DNA of 64,000 nt from Talpa occidentalis. Taxonomy: Eukaryota; Chordata; Mammalia; Eulipotyphla; Talpidae. Where the stretch lies: assembly GCF_014898055.3 (NCBI RefSeq), contig NW_023601212.1:33344329-33408328 (forward strand), read 5' to 3'. Below the pieces are notes generated by a model. It made no database searches, was not told the DNA's origin, and saw only the letters and a list, made by a program, of their open reading frames with translations. Positions 35,916 to 47,062 of the stretch are shown in pieces (positions within the stretch are counted from its first letter, which is position 1; each line of letters begins with the position of its first letter). The position numbers were made by a program, and so were the translations under genes.

Positions 35916-37460
35916 GTATATTTAAAATATATCTTTGTTTAATTAATCAGAAGCCTTTTTTCCCCTGAGGGTTTTCTTTACATCAGACTACTTAAAAATA
36001 TTTCCTAAAATGTAACTTCCTAATTCAAACACTAGAAGGTAGTAAATTATTATTCTTAGTTAAAACCGTTCCGTTTGCCTTTTACAAAATGAAATCTAAT
36101 TCAGCTCTGTTTTTCAATTAAGTGTTGATGTGCAGTATTTAAAGACAATTTTAATTTTAGTGTGTGTATCTTTGACATTGTTTCAAGCTTTTTTGTCTCC
36201 TTACCATAGCTCTAAGGGAAGACCTGGGTCTCCCAGACATGTTGTCTGTGTTAACTAATTTAAGGCCCAGGTATGTAGGACCCATATTACAGTACTGTAT
36301 TAATTATGTAGCTGCCATCATCCTTCATACACCTGACTCCCCCTCCTCCAAATCTTTTCACTTAGCAGTTAATTTTAGCACTACTTTGAGTCACTTGAAA
36401 TGGCAAAAATAATGCATTCAGTTTTCCCAAATTAGGTTTCTTAAAAAATTTGAGGATTGCATAAGTGGTAACTGCATCCATGAATGATTTGTCCATTCAG
36501 AAGTTTTCTATCAAATATTTATCTGTTGAGTACTAGAGATGCTAGAGATAGTGATTAATTTACTTAGCAAACAGACCTGGGTGGTGTCTATTTCAATTAA
36601 GAAAAGCAATTAAGGAGTTGGAGTGGTGATGAGGCAGGAGAAGAATCAAGGCCTGAATTAGATGAAATGACAGAATTCACTAGGAATCTTAACTGCTCAG
36701 ATGGCACTGGGAGCTTTTTTGAGTTGGATACTACTGAAAACAGACATACTCATTAAGGACTGAAATTTGCTTTTTCAGTGTAATAAAAGGATAAGAGGGA
36801 GTGATTGAAGTCAAGGAGTAAGAAATTTAAGCTAGTGAAGATAAACATAGTAATGTTGGAAAGAAATGCTAGGAATATGCTTCCAAAGATCTCAGAGAAG
36901 TTGAAGAGGAGGTTTTATTTGGATAAGGGAATGTAGTGAGAACAGTATTGGGGATATTTAATTTGGGAGGAAATAAATAGCACTTTTCTCTTACAAACCT
37001 AGGTATAGAACCAACTAATAAGAAAACCCAGGGTTGAGTAGATGGAAATTAGAATAATCAGCTTTGTTTCTGATACAGCGTTAAAGTGAGTTTGCTAGTA
37101 CTTCAGTAAGCTTACCTTTGGATAATTGCAAATTCCCCCTGGTGGGTGGACATTTTTATGATAAGGAGGAGAAGCAAAAGAAGAGAGAAGAAGGGGTAGA
37201 ACCTTTTCCTCAACTCAGAAATCAAATAGTGTTATGCTTCCATCTCTGGGGAACAGATAGTGAAGTGGCAGAAGGAGGGAGTATTATTTTAAGAGAAATT
37301 TTTTTCCACATGGAAGCAAAGAGAATAGGGATAAACTGGAAGCAAAGTTTGAGATACAGCTTATGATTTTTACATTTTATATCAGATTTATTGATAATTC
37401 ATTAAACAGACTTCAGAGACTCATATTTTTACAAAATTGATAATGCTCATTTTGTTATAG
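35916..37460. other. Intron between third and fourth visible exons, no recent insertions
   Basis: Unique intron without recognisable SINE or L1. A purine-rich stretch lies at 36780-37360. No ORF of interest. Confidence 0.5.
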
Positions 37461-37598
37461 GCTTCAACCCATGAGGAAAAAGAAAGGGTCAGATACTTTC
37501 ATGATGACGATAATCTAAGCCTAAGTGATTTAGTCAAGAATGAAAAGATGGGAACAGCAGAAAATCAAAATAAACTTTTTATAAGAATGGCATCAAAG
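37461..37598 (+). CDS. CWF19L2: CWF19L2 coding exon (fourth visible)
   Basis: A 138-bp, phase 0-0 exon (46 codons) follows acceptor TTTGTTATAG and precedes donor GTAAGATA. It encodes [20 protein letters not shown], then [18 protein letters not shown] and LFIRMASK. The acidic cluster [15 protein letters not shown] is the most recognisable block; it precedes the CwfJ domain and belongs to the spliceosome-contacting linker of the family (family knowledge, not demonstrated here). The 1.5-kb intron before it is free of recent L1 insertions. Confidence 0.94.
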
Positions 37599-39837
37599 GT
37601 AAGATAGCTTTGAATTTTGAAAAGTTGGTTTATTCAATCTATCATTGATCTATTTTTCATAGAGGGCTGGTTCTTTCTAATCTTGATATATTTTATGAAA
37701 TTAAATCCTTTGTGTATTATGAACACGCATTTTAGAATAGATTTGACTGGGAAATATACACTTGGGATTTTGTTTGTTTTTAGATCTTGAAAGGCTCTGG
37801 AGAAGTAACCAGTCAGGAACACTTGATATAGATGAAGATCCTATTTATTTCCTTAATTCAATCAACAAATGTTACTTATGTAACATACTTATGTTCAGTG
37901 TATGAAGTGATCTATTGGGAATAGGCTGACAGGTTAGGAAGATCTCATTCCTGCCTTTAGCAGCCTGTAGGCTAGTGCAGTAACAGAAGTGTTCAATACA
38001 TAACTATGAGAAATAAATTCAGGAATTGTGTAATTGCAAATTACTATGAAAGACAAGTGGAAATTCCCTTGGGAGCAACATCAGGGTGTCCCAACTTAAA
38101 CATATTTGGGTTGGACAGCAAATTTGATACGATTTCTAGTCAGTATTCAGTTTTGCCCTGTGCCTGCCTCTCTCCTTTCCTTCCATTCATACCGTCCAAC
38201 GCCCCCCCCCCCTTTTTTTTGGGTGATTCTGAAATTGAGATTATGTTTGCTTTCTTTCCAGGAATATTTTTAATGGCATATCTTTTTTATAACAAAGTTA
38301 AGAAGGTATCTCATTCTAACTATAAATTTGATGTTATTTTTGTATTTGGATGGGGGCCTTATGGTTGTTATATGTTTTTCCCTGTGCATGGGCTATGTAT
38401 GACATTATTAGTGTAAAGAAGGGAGTGATCAAAAACATCCTGACAAATAAGGGCATGAGCAATAGTTGTCACTTCTGGTAAATGTATCTCAGAATCTGGA
38501 TGACAACTGTTTATTATGATTTCCTAGAAGATAATAGGCATATTCTAACTTTATGGTGAGAATGTTTCTTCCTTTGAAATCATAGAACTATAGTACTTGA
38601 TTCTAGGAAGGGACTTTACTAATTGTTTCTATGTCCACATTTTACTGATGAGGAAACGAAGATTCTAACAGAATTACATGACTTGTGCAAGGCTAACTAA
38701 TTACATGACTTGTGCAAGGCTTTCCAGCTTTCCAGAGCTATTGAGTTGCATAAGTCAACACCAGAAGGAAGCCCCAACTATTAACTCTCAGTCTGTTTTT
38801 TATTTCATTAAACAGTACTGCTTTTAAAATGAGTCAGGTTAATGCATATTTGTTGATAGTTGCCTAAATTTAATTGTCTTTTTTCAATTTCTCATGTGTC
38901 ACTTATTGGTATTTGAAGATAAGTGGTGTGTGCTTTGCTCTTTCTTAAAATACTTTCTGTTGACTTCAACTTTCTTTATATATAAACTCTTCCATTTAAA
39001 ATCTAAGACGTCAGTGTTTCCTTGGCAACATAAACTCGGGCACATCTTCATGAGATCTATATACATCTTTCCTCATTAATTTTGTTAGCACTGTGGGCAG
39101 TAATTTTATCCTGTTTGAACAGAGTCAGTATTAAAAGTGGACTAGAGGGGAGGGAAGAAGGAAGGTACAAGAGAAGGAAAGGGAGAGAAAGACTTAATTA
39201 TGGGTTTTCCCTCAATTATAAGGAAACAAGATGATTTTATCACCTAAAAAGGATGCTGTGTTTCAGTTAATCTACTTTTTTCAGAATTGTGTTACCAGAT
39301 TTGATATTGGAAGTAGTCCTTAAAATATGAATTACTTATTTCCATAATATGCACTAGGACCTTTATATTTTTTAATTTCCACTGACCTGTAACATTGAAA
39401 ACACATGCTGAGAGATGAAGTGATACTCCTTTTTGATTATTAGAAGGGAAGGGATGTGGAGGTTGCAACTCATTAGCATCCTTTGCTTTTTTCAATTCCC
39501 AAGGCAGCCATTTTCTTCATCTTAGACTCTCATACATGAGGGATGAAATTAAGTTTGGAAAAAGCTAATCCAAGTATGAAATCCCATAATTTTCTTGTGA
39601 CATCTTCTAAGGAAAATTTAAAATTTGGTTGTCAGAAAGTGATAGAAGTGAAATTTTGTTTTTCGTGAAATTAAATAAAATAAATTTTGATTGGTTCATT
39701 AATTTTCTAAAAGATGTAGCCTGAGTCCAGTTCAAGCTACTTAAAAAAATTGTTACTGTTTTTCTGAATCTCACCTGTCATGTGTTGGGAGAACCAGAAA
39801 AGTAATTTATTTAGCATACCTTATTTCAGGTTCCATT
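37599..39837. other. Intronic sequence with MIR-like relic and short duplication
   Basis: A MIR-like block (cattttactgatgaggaaac… gacttgtgcaaggct) lies at about 38590-38730, with an in-place 27-bp tandem duplication: aattacatgacttgtgcaag starts at 38672 and again at 38699. The 136-codon ORF at 38006-38416 crosses C8/T8 homopolymers and looks like chance. Nothing else recognised. Confidence 0.5.
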
Positions 39838-40560
39838 TCTTTTTTTAATCATAAAACACATGAAACATAAAATTTAACACCAACCATTTTTAAACCTACA
39901 ATTCATTGACATTAAGTAGATTCACAATGTCATGCAATCATCACCTCTTTACTTCCAGAATCTTTTCATCATCTCAAATAGAAGCTCTGTGCCCATGAAA
40001 CAAGAACTCCCCTTCCCATCCATGTGTCTCCCACAGTTGCTGGTAATCTCCATTCTATTCTAGGTACCTCATGAAAGTGTAATAACGCAGTATTTGTCCT
40101 GTTGTGTCTGGCTTATTTTACTTAGCATAATGGTTTGTGCTTGGTCCATGTTGGAGAATATATTGGAATTTCTTTACTTTTTAAGGCAGAATAACAATTC
40201 AGTGTGTGTGTGTGTGTGTGTGTGTGTGTCAGATTTAAGAAAAAATCCTTTCATCTGTTGGACATGGGAGATGTTTTTGTCTTTTGCAAATGCTACTACT
40301 ATGAACATTGATATACAAGTACTTTCTGTTTGAGTCACTTTCTATTCTTTTGGATTTATATCTAGATGTGGAATTGTTGGATTCTGGCAGTCACCAAACT
40401 CTTTCCCACAGTGGTTTCAACATTTTACATTCCCACCAGTAATATACAAGTGTTCCAGTTTCTCCATGTTCTTGCCAATGTTTTTCTGTTTTGTTTTATA
40501 TTTGTTTCTCATTGCAGTTGTCCTAATGGGTGTGCAGTGGTATCTCTCTGGTCAGGTCCT
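39838..40560 (-). mobile_element. Old L1 3' end (L1M-like), antisense, with (GT)n
   Basis: Landmarks: acattaagtagattcacaat, cacagttgctggtaatctcc, ttgtgtctggcttattttac, and cagtggtttcaacattttac near its left-over ORF2 end. A (GT)13 tract lies at 40201-40229. No coding frame is open. Confidence 0.65.
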
Positions 40561-40938
40561 AGTTTTTGATCCTGGTGAGACTGTATGAAAATTTAGAGGC
40601 AGTGTCCTCCAATTTTGACCTGCTAAGTTTCAATTGTTGATAATTGGGAATACAGGTTTAGCGCAATTTAAATATTCATTTTTCTTTGTGAAGGGAAAGA
40701 ATGTCCAAAATTTATGAAATTTTTATTCCATCAACAAATTTATCTTTCTTTTTTTTTTTTTTAATAATAAATTTTATTGTTATATTCCCCATACAATTGC
40801 AGCCCCCCCATTCTGACCCCAATCCCACCCCTCCTGCCCCCGCCCCCCAAAAAAGTGTCTCTGGTTCATAGTTTTTTGTTGATTTTGATTTTCACTTTCT
40901 TATAGTTATTCATTTTCCTGGTCCCTTATTTAAGTTTT

Positions 40939-43900
40939 CTAGATTCCTGCTATGAGTGAGACCATCCGGTATTTTTCTTTTTCTTTTTGGCTTATTTCGC
41001 TGAGCATGATCCCTTCCAGCGCCATCCATGTTGCTGCAAATTGCATGTGTTTATCTTTTTTGAATGCTGAGTAATATTCCATGGTATATATGTACCACAT
41101 CTTCTTGATCCAGTCATCTATTTTGGGCATTTGGGTTGTTTCCAAAGCTTAGCTATTGTAAACAGTGCTGCTATAAACATAGGGGTGCAGGTGTTCTTTG
41201 GAATTGATGTTTCTGTGTCCTTTGGGTAAATACCTAGGAGTGGAATTGCTGGATCATATGGAAGCTCTATGTTTAGTAGGTCCAGAAATCTCCACACAGC
41301 TTTCCACAGTGGTTGGACCAGTTTGCACTCCCACCAACAGTGCAGAAGAGTTCCTTTTCTCCACACCCTCGCCAACATTTGTTGTTGCTAGTTTTTTTAA
41401 TATGTGCCATTCTCACTGGTGTAAGATGGTATCTCATGGTAGTTTTGATTTGCATTTCCCTGATGACAAGTGATGTTGAACATTTTTTCATATGCCTGTT
41501 GGCCATTTGCATTTCCTCTTCAGAGAAGTTTCTTTTTAGCTCTTCTGCCCATTTTTTGACTGGATTATTTTCTTTGTTGTTGTTGAGTCTCATCAGCTCT
41601 TTGCAGATTTTTGTGATCAGTCCTTTATCATTAGTGTTGGGTGCAAAAATGTTCTCCCAGTTGGTGGGGTTTCTCTTTGTTTTGTTATTGTCTCTTTTGC
41701 TGTGCAGAAGCTCCTTAATTTGATGTAGTCCAGCTGTTTATCTTTGCCTTCACTATCACTGCTTTGGGTGATGTGTCTGTAAAGATGTCTTTGATGTGCA
41801 AATCACGTAGTGTTTCGCCTATATTTCCTTCTATATATTTTATGGTTTCAGGTCTTATGTCTAGTTCTTTAATCCATTTTGAGTTGATTTTTGTGTATGG
41901 TGTGAGGTAGTGGTCAAGCTTCATTCTTTTGCATGTAGTGACCCAGTTTTCCCAGCACCATTTATTGAACAAACTTTCTTTGCTCCAATGCATAGTCTTT
42001 GCTCCTTTGTCAAAGATTAGTTGACCATAAATCTGTGGGTTTATTTCTGGATTTCTATTCGATTCCATTGGTCTGTATGTCTGTTCTTGTTCCAATACCA
42101 TGCAGTTTTGATGATTATGGCTTTGTAGTATAGTTTGAAGTCTGGGAGTGTAATGCCTCCATTCCCTTCTTTTTTTTTCAGGAGAGCTTTGGCTATTCGG
42201 GGTTTTTTGTGATTCCATATGAATTTCATCAATAATTGTTCTATTTCTTTGAAGAATGACATTGAAATTTTGATTGGAATAGCATTGAATCTGTATATTG
42301 CTTTTGGAAGAATGGCCATTTTAATAATTTTTATTCTTCCAATCCACGAGCAGGGATGTCTCCCATTTCTTTGTGTCTTCTTCTATTTCTTTTAACAGTG
42401 TTTTATAGTTTTCTTTGTATAGGTCCTTTACCTCTTTTGTTAGATTTATTCCCAAATATTTGATTTTTTTTGTTTCAATAACAAAAGGATGGTTTTTTGA
42501 TTTCTTCTCTTCAGATTTATTGTTTGTGTATAGGAAGGCTACTGACTTTTGCGTGTTGATTTTGTATCCTGCCACTTTACTGAACTGATTGATGAGTTGA
42601 ATTAGCTTTTCTGTGGAGTTTTTGGGGTTCTCTATGTATAATATCATATCGTCTGCAAATAGTGATAGTTTGACTTCTTCTTTTCCTATTTGGATTCCTT
42701 GGATGTCTTTCTCTGTCTTATTGCCCTGGCTAGGACTTCCAGTATTATATTGAAAAGCAGTGGTGAGAGTGGACATCCTTGTCTTGTTCCAGATCTTAAT
42801 GGAATTGCTTTCAGCTTTTCACCATTGAGAATGATACTGGCTGTTGGCTTGTCATATATGGCCTTTATGATGTTGAGGTATGTTCCTTGTATCCCAAGAA
42901 TTTCAAGGGCTTTTATCATGAATGGGTGTTGCACTTTGTCGAAAGCTTTCTCAGCATCTATTGATATTATCATATGGTTTTTATATTTCTTTTTGTTGAT
43001 GTGTTGGATAACGTTGATTGATTTTCGGATGTTAAACCATCCTTGTGCCCCTGGAATGAATCCTACTTGGTCGTGGTGAATTATCTTATGGATACATTGT
43101 TGGATTCTGATGGCTAAAATTTTATGGAGGATTTTTGCATTAGTGTTCATTAGGGAGATTGGCCTGTAGTTTTCCTTTTTTGTGTTGTCCTTGTTTGGTT
43201 TTTGTATTAGTGTAATGTTGGCTTCATAGAACGTGTTTGGTATTGTCCCTTCCTTCTCAATTTTTTGGAAGAGTTTGTGAAGGATAGGCACTAATTCGTC
43301 TCTGAATGTTTGGTAGAATTCATTTGTAAATCCATCAGTCCTGGGCTTTTGTTTTTGGGGAGGTTTTTGATTACCATTTCAATTTCGCTAATTGTAATTG
43401 GTCTCTTTAGGTGTTCTATTTCTTCTTTATCTAGCTTTGGGTGATTGTAGAGTTGTAGGAATTTGTCCATCTCCTCTAGATTGTTAAACTTGTTTCCATA
43501 TAACTGTTCATAGTAGTTACTGATTATTCTTTTGATTTCTGCTGTGTCCGTTGTGATTTCTCCTCTTTCATTGATGATCCTGTTTATTTGTGCTTTCTCC
43601 CTTTTTTCCTTTGTGAGCCTGGCTAGGGGTTTGTCTATTTTATTGATTTTTTCAAAGAACCAGCTTTTGGTTTCATTGATCTTTGGATTGTTTTTTAGTT
43701 TCAATTTCATTTATTTCTGCTTTGGTTTTTATTATTTCTTTTCTTCTACTGGTTTTGGTTTTTTTGTTGTTCTTTTTCTAGATCTTTGAGCTTCGAGATT
43801 AGGTTGTTTCTTTGAGTTCTTTCTTGTTTCTTGATGTGAGCTTCTATTGCTATATATTTTCCTCTTATTACTGCTTTTGCTGCATCCCATACATTTAGGA

Positions 43901-44747
43901 TATTGGTGTCCTCCTTGTCGTTCAATTCAAAAATTTTTTAATTTCTTCTTTGATCTCCTCATTAGTCCAGTGGTCTTCCAGTAGTGTGGTTTTTAATCTC
44001 CATGAGGTAGGAAAGTTCCTTGCCTTCTTTTTATGGTTTATTTCTAGTTTGATGCCTTCATGGTCAGAAAAGATGGTTGATATGATTTCAATCTTGGTGT
44101 ATCTGTTGATGTTTGTCTTGTGCCCCAGTATGTGATCGATCCTGGAGAATGATCCGTGTGCGCTTGAGAAAATGTGTACTCCGTTTTTTTGGGGTTTAGT
44201 GTTCTATAGATGTCTGTTAAGCCCAATTGCTCTAGGTCCTTATTTAGAGCTTTGGTTTCTTTACTTATTTTTTGTCTTGTTGATCTATCCATTGTTGATA
44301 GTGGTGTGTTGAAGTCTCCCACTACGTATGTGTTTTCTCTGATGTCTGTTTTCAGAGAGGACAACAGTTGTCTGATATATTTTGGTGCTCCTTCGTTTGG
44401 TGAGTATATGTTAATGAGTGTTATTTCTTCTTGAAGTATTGTCCCCTTGATCATAATGTAGTGACCACTGGGGTCTCTTTTTATCTTTTTGAGTTTGAAA
44501 TCTGTTTTATCTGATATAAGTATAGCTGTTCCTGCTTTCTTTTTTGGTCCATTTGCTGTAGGATTGTTTTCCATCCTTTAACTTTGAGCCTATTTTTATC
44601 TTTTGTAGCTAAATGTGTTTCCTGGAGACAGCAAAAGGTTGGGTTTTGTTTCTTAATCCAGGCTGCAACTCTGTGTCTTTTTATTGAAGAGTTTAGTCCA
44701 TTTACATTTAGAGTTAATATTGATATGTTAACATCTGTATTTGCCAT
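40939..44747 (-). pseudogene. L1 ORF2 pseudogene, full length but frameshifted
   Basis: The start MANTDVNISILTLNVNGLNS is at 44747 and the end KEKYRMVSLIAGI at 40939, a normal span of about 1,270 codons. At least eight frame changes separate readable pieces: endonuclease 44747-44481 and 44574-44044 (QETHL, VVGDFNTPLS); linker 43710-43291; RT 43291-42686 ([28 protein letters not shown]) and 42776-42321 ([10 protein letters not shown], catalytic pair intact); C-terminal pieces to 40939 including CWRGCGEKG…HCWWEC. The first break, near 44550, is a lost A next to the caaatggacc segment compared with the copy at 61851. Breaks are mainly small indels rather than stop codons. Confidence 0.93.
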
Positions 44748-44823
44748 TGTGTTTGTCTTTCCTTTGATTTTATTTATTTATTCTTTTAATAACTTTTTTT
44801 TTTTTTTTGGCCTTCTTTCATTG

Positions 44824-45894
44824 TTATTCGTCCCTCTGAGGTTCTGGCTTTAGGACTCCTTGTAGTATTTTTTGGAGTGGGGGTTTAGTTGCAATGAAAT
44901 TCCGGAGTTTCTGTTTGTCTGGGAAGGTCCATATTCTTTCTTCAAAGAGGAAGGAGAGCTTTGCGGGATAGAGTATTCTTGGTTGGCATCTGTTTTCTTG
45001 GAGTCTGTTGACTATGTCCCTCCACTCTCTCCTTGCCCGTAGTGTTTCTTCGGAGAAGTCTGATGTCAGCCTGATTGGCTTTCCTTTGAATGTTATCTGT
45101 TTCTTCCCTCTTGCCAGCTTCATTATTTTTTCCTTGTCCTGGATTCTAGGGAGCTTTACTATTATGTGTCTTGCTGTATTTTTTCTTTCGTCGTGGAAGT
45201 TTGGTGTTCTTCTTGCTTCTTGTATATCAATTTTCAGCTCCTTCTTCACATTTGGGAAGTTCTCTTCAATTATCTCTTTGAATATTTTCTCTGTTCCTAC
45301 TTCTCTCTCCTCTCCTTCTGGTATTCCTATAACTCTTATATTTCCTTTCCTCATGGAGTCAGATAGTTCCCGAAGTCTTTCTTCATTCTTTTTCCTTCGT
45401 ACTTCTCTTTCCTTTTCTGTTTTGGTTCTTTTTATTTCTGTGTCTTCAAGAGCACTTATTCGTTCTTCCATTTCATCAATTCTGCTTTCATTGCTTTTCC
45501 CAGAATTCTTTAGTTCTTCCACTAATTCTTTGATCTCCTGCATTTCTTTTACTTCCCTCTTTAGGGATTCAATTTCATTCTTCTGATCGTTGATTATTTT
45601 TCCCTTATCATTGTTTTCCTTTATGACTTCTGTCAGTTTTTTAATCACGGCAATTTTAAATTCTCTTTCTGGAAGGCTCAGAAGTTCTTCCAAGTTACTG
45701 TCATTGCAATCTGGGGGCTGGTTTTCTTTTTGTGGTGTGCTTTTTCTCTGGAGAGTTGCTAGGTTGCGTGTGGTTCTTCTCCTCCCTACTGTCTGTTTTC
45801 TAATTTGCCGTATGCGTTGGGACACTGTGTTGTTGGGACTGGCTGGCATCTTGGGTGGGCTTCTCTGCTCCCCTCTGGTTCCTCCAGGAGTCAT
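44824..45894 (-). CDS. L1 ORF1 protein, open reading frame intact
   Basis: 356 codons without interruption. Residues 1-70 are basic and disordered. About 70-180 form a coiled coil with heptads and KSNESRIDEMEERISALED, the trimerisation region. About 185-280 fit the RNA-recognition domain (NIRVIGIPEGEE and HIIVKLP as the two core strands). About 281-345 form the C-terminal domain with the hallmark CQPRILYPAKLSF. ORF1 protein is the nucleic-acid chaperone that coats L1 RNA. The start is taken at MTPGGTRGEQ; MPASPNN, 15 codons later, is an alternative start. Length is close to human ORF1p (338). The ORF2 partner in the same element is broken, so any activity would need another L1. Confidence 0.93.
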   Translation of the reverse strand: MTPGGTRGEQRSPPKMPASPNNTVSQRIRQIRKQTVGRRRTTRNLATLQRKSTPQKENQPPDCNDSNLEELLSLPEREFKIAVIKKLTEVIKENNDKGKIINDQKNEIESLKREVKEMQEIKELVEELKNSGKSNESRIDEMEERISALEDTEIKRTKTEKEREVRRKKNEERLRELSDSMRKGNIRVIGIPEGEEREVGTEKIFKEIIEENFPNVKKELKIDIQEARRTPNFHDERKNTARHIIVKLPRIQDKEKIMKLARGKKQITFKGKPIRLTSDFSEETLRARREWRDIVNRLQENRCQPRILYPAKLSFLFEERIWTFPDKQKLRNFIATKPPLQKILQGVLKPEPQRDE

Positions 45895-46320
45895 CGGCAG
45901 TCCGGGCTGTGTGCGCGTCTCCCGGGGTCTTTGTTCTTCTCTAATGGTTCGCTCACCGCCGCGGCGAATCCTGCAGGGTTCGCCTCAGCTCCCGTTCACG
46001 GGGTGTGGTGGCTGCAATAGTTCCTTTCCACTCACAGTCCCGCTTGCTGCGTTGTTTGTTCTTGTGGGTCGTTTTAGTTTGTTGTTTTCCTCCTCTCCGG
46101 TCGGAGAGTGCCGCCTCTGTGGGCGGGGGAGGGGAGCAGGGTTCTGCGCTTCCCTCCCTTCTAGTCCTCTTTTATGGCCACTTTCTTCTTCGGGTAGTTT
46201 GCTGGCGTCACCCGTTTATCTTCCGTGTCCCGGTTCTCACTGGGACCTGCCGCTTTTCCTCCCTATTCACTTTTTTTAATGGGAGATCTTACTCGCAGCG
46301 TCTCCTCGCCGCCATGTTGC
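45895..46320 (-). promoter_or_regulatory. L1 5' UTR (short type)
   Basis: 426 bp, GC-rich with several CpGs. It begins gcaacatggcggcgaggaga on the minus strand and includes gtgagtggaaaggaactatt. It lacks the ~420-bp tandem units seen in the two other full-length copies. Confidence 0.75.
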
Positions 46321-46867
46321 ACAAATTTATCTTTCTCCATTAAATCTGAGGGCTTGGAATGTAAAGGATGGTTTTACAGTTTTGATTAAAATTTTTATTT
46401 AAAAATAGCCATAAAACTTGAGATGTTTTATAAGAATTAGATTGCAATTATTTTTCTTTGATAGTAATCCCTGTGCAGTAGTGCTAAACTAAGTATATTT
46501 GCTGTAAAGCATTGTTTCTATATAATGATGCTAAATATACATTGAGTTTTCATGAGCCTCTGTGAGTTTTCCTGAGTATCTATATTTATGTGATTCCAGT
46601 TTGTTACAGTTCAGTTTTTTTTGCTCAATCATCAAAATAGGAAAATAAATTAGTTTTCATGGTTATAAGGCACTTAGCATTTTTTTGTACATTAAGTATC
46701 TTTGCTATTAATTAGCTAAACTTCTTTCATTTCCAGACTTGAATTTGAAAACTTTTTTCTTGATTAAAGAGAATCTGACTCCTCAGTTCATGTGCATGGT
46801 TGTTATTATTAGTGAATACAAAGAATTGTGCTTGCTGCACTACTTTAATAACAGTCCCTCTGGAATA

Positions 46868-47062
46868 GGGTTTCTCAGCCTTGGCACATTGGACATTTTA
46901 GGCTGGCTCTCTCTTTATTGGGGGAGGACTTCTGTGTATGGTAGAATGTTTAGCAGCACGTTGGGCCTTCACCTAGGAGATGCCAGAGCATTCCCAGCTA
47001 CCTATCTTGTGACAACTGGAAATATCCCCAGACATTGCTAATGTACCCCAGTGAGAACCCTG
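46868..47062 (-). mobile_element. MER20-like hAT element
   Basis: gggtttctcagccttggcac, ggtagaatgtttagcagcac and gacattgctaatgtacccca follow the MER20 consensus in reverse orientation, with the closing gagaaccctg as the other terminal repeat. About 195 bp, close to the full length of this nonautonomous element. Confidence 0.8.

Larger units (their letters stand above)
40750..46320 (-). mobile_element. Full-length L1, antisense, short-promoter type
   Basis: A perfect 16-bp target duplication, acaaatttatctttct, lies at 40734-40749 and 46321-46336. The element reads on the minus strand from gcaacatggcggcgaggaga (46320) to the A tail (T run at 40750). At 5.57 kb it has a GC-rich ~430-bp 5' UTR, an intact ORF1, an ORF2 of normal overall length but frameshifted, and a 3' UTR with a G-rich tract (C-rich on +, 40803-40848). 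The 3' end shares its sequence with the copies at 5213-5786 and 57499-57976. The perfect duplication and open ORF1 suggest this is among the youngest large insertions here. Confidence 0.96.

Noticed and set aside
38006..38416. 136-codon open frame in intron
   Set aside because: No recognisable domain; crosses C8 and T8 runs; no splice context linking it to CWF19L2.
45590..46279. 229-codon open frame on + over the antisense L1 5' end
   Set aside because: It is the complementary strand of L1 5' UTR and ORF1; its composition simply mirrors the L1 and it has no motif of its own.
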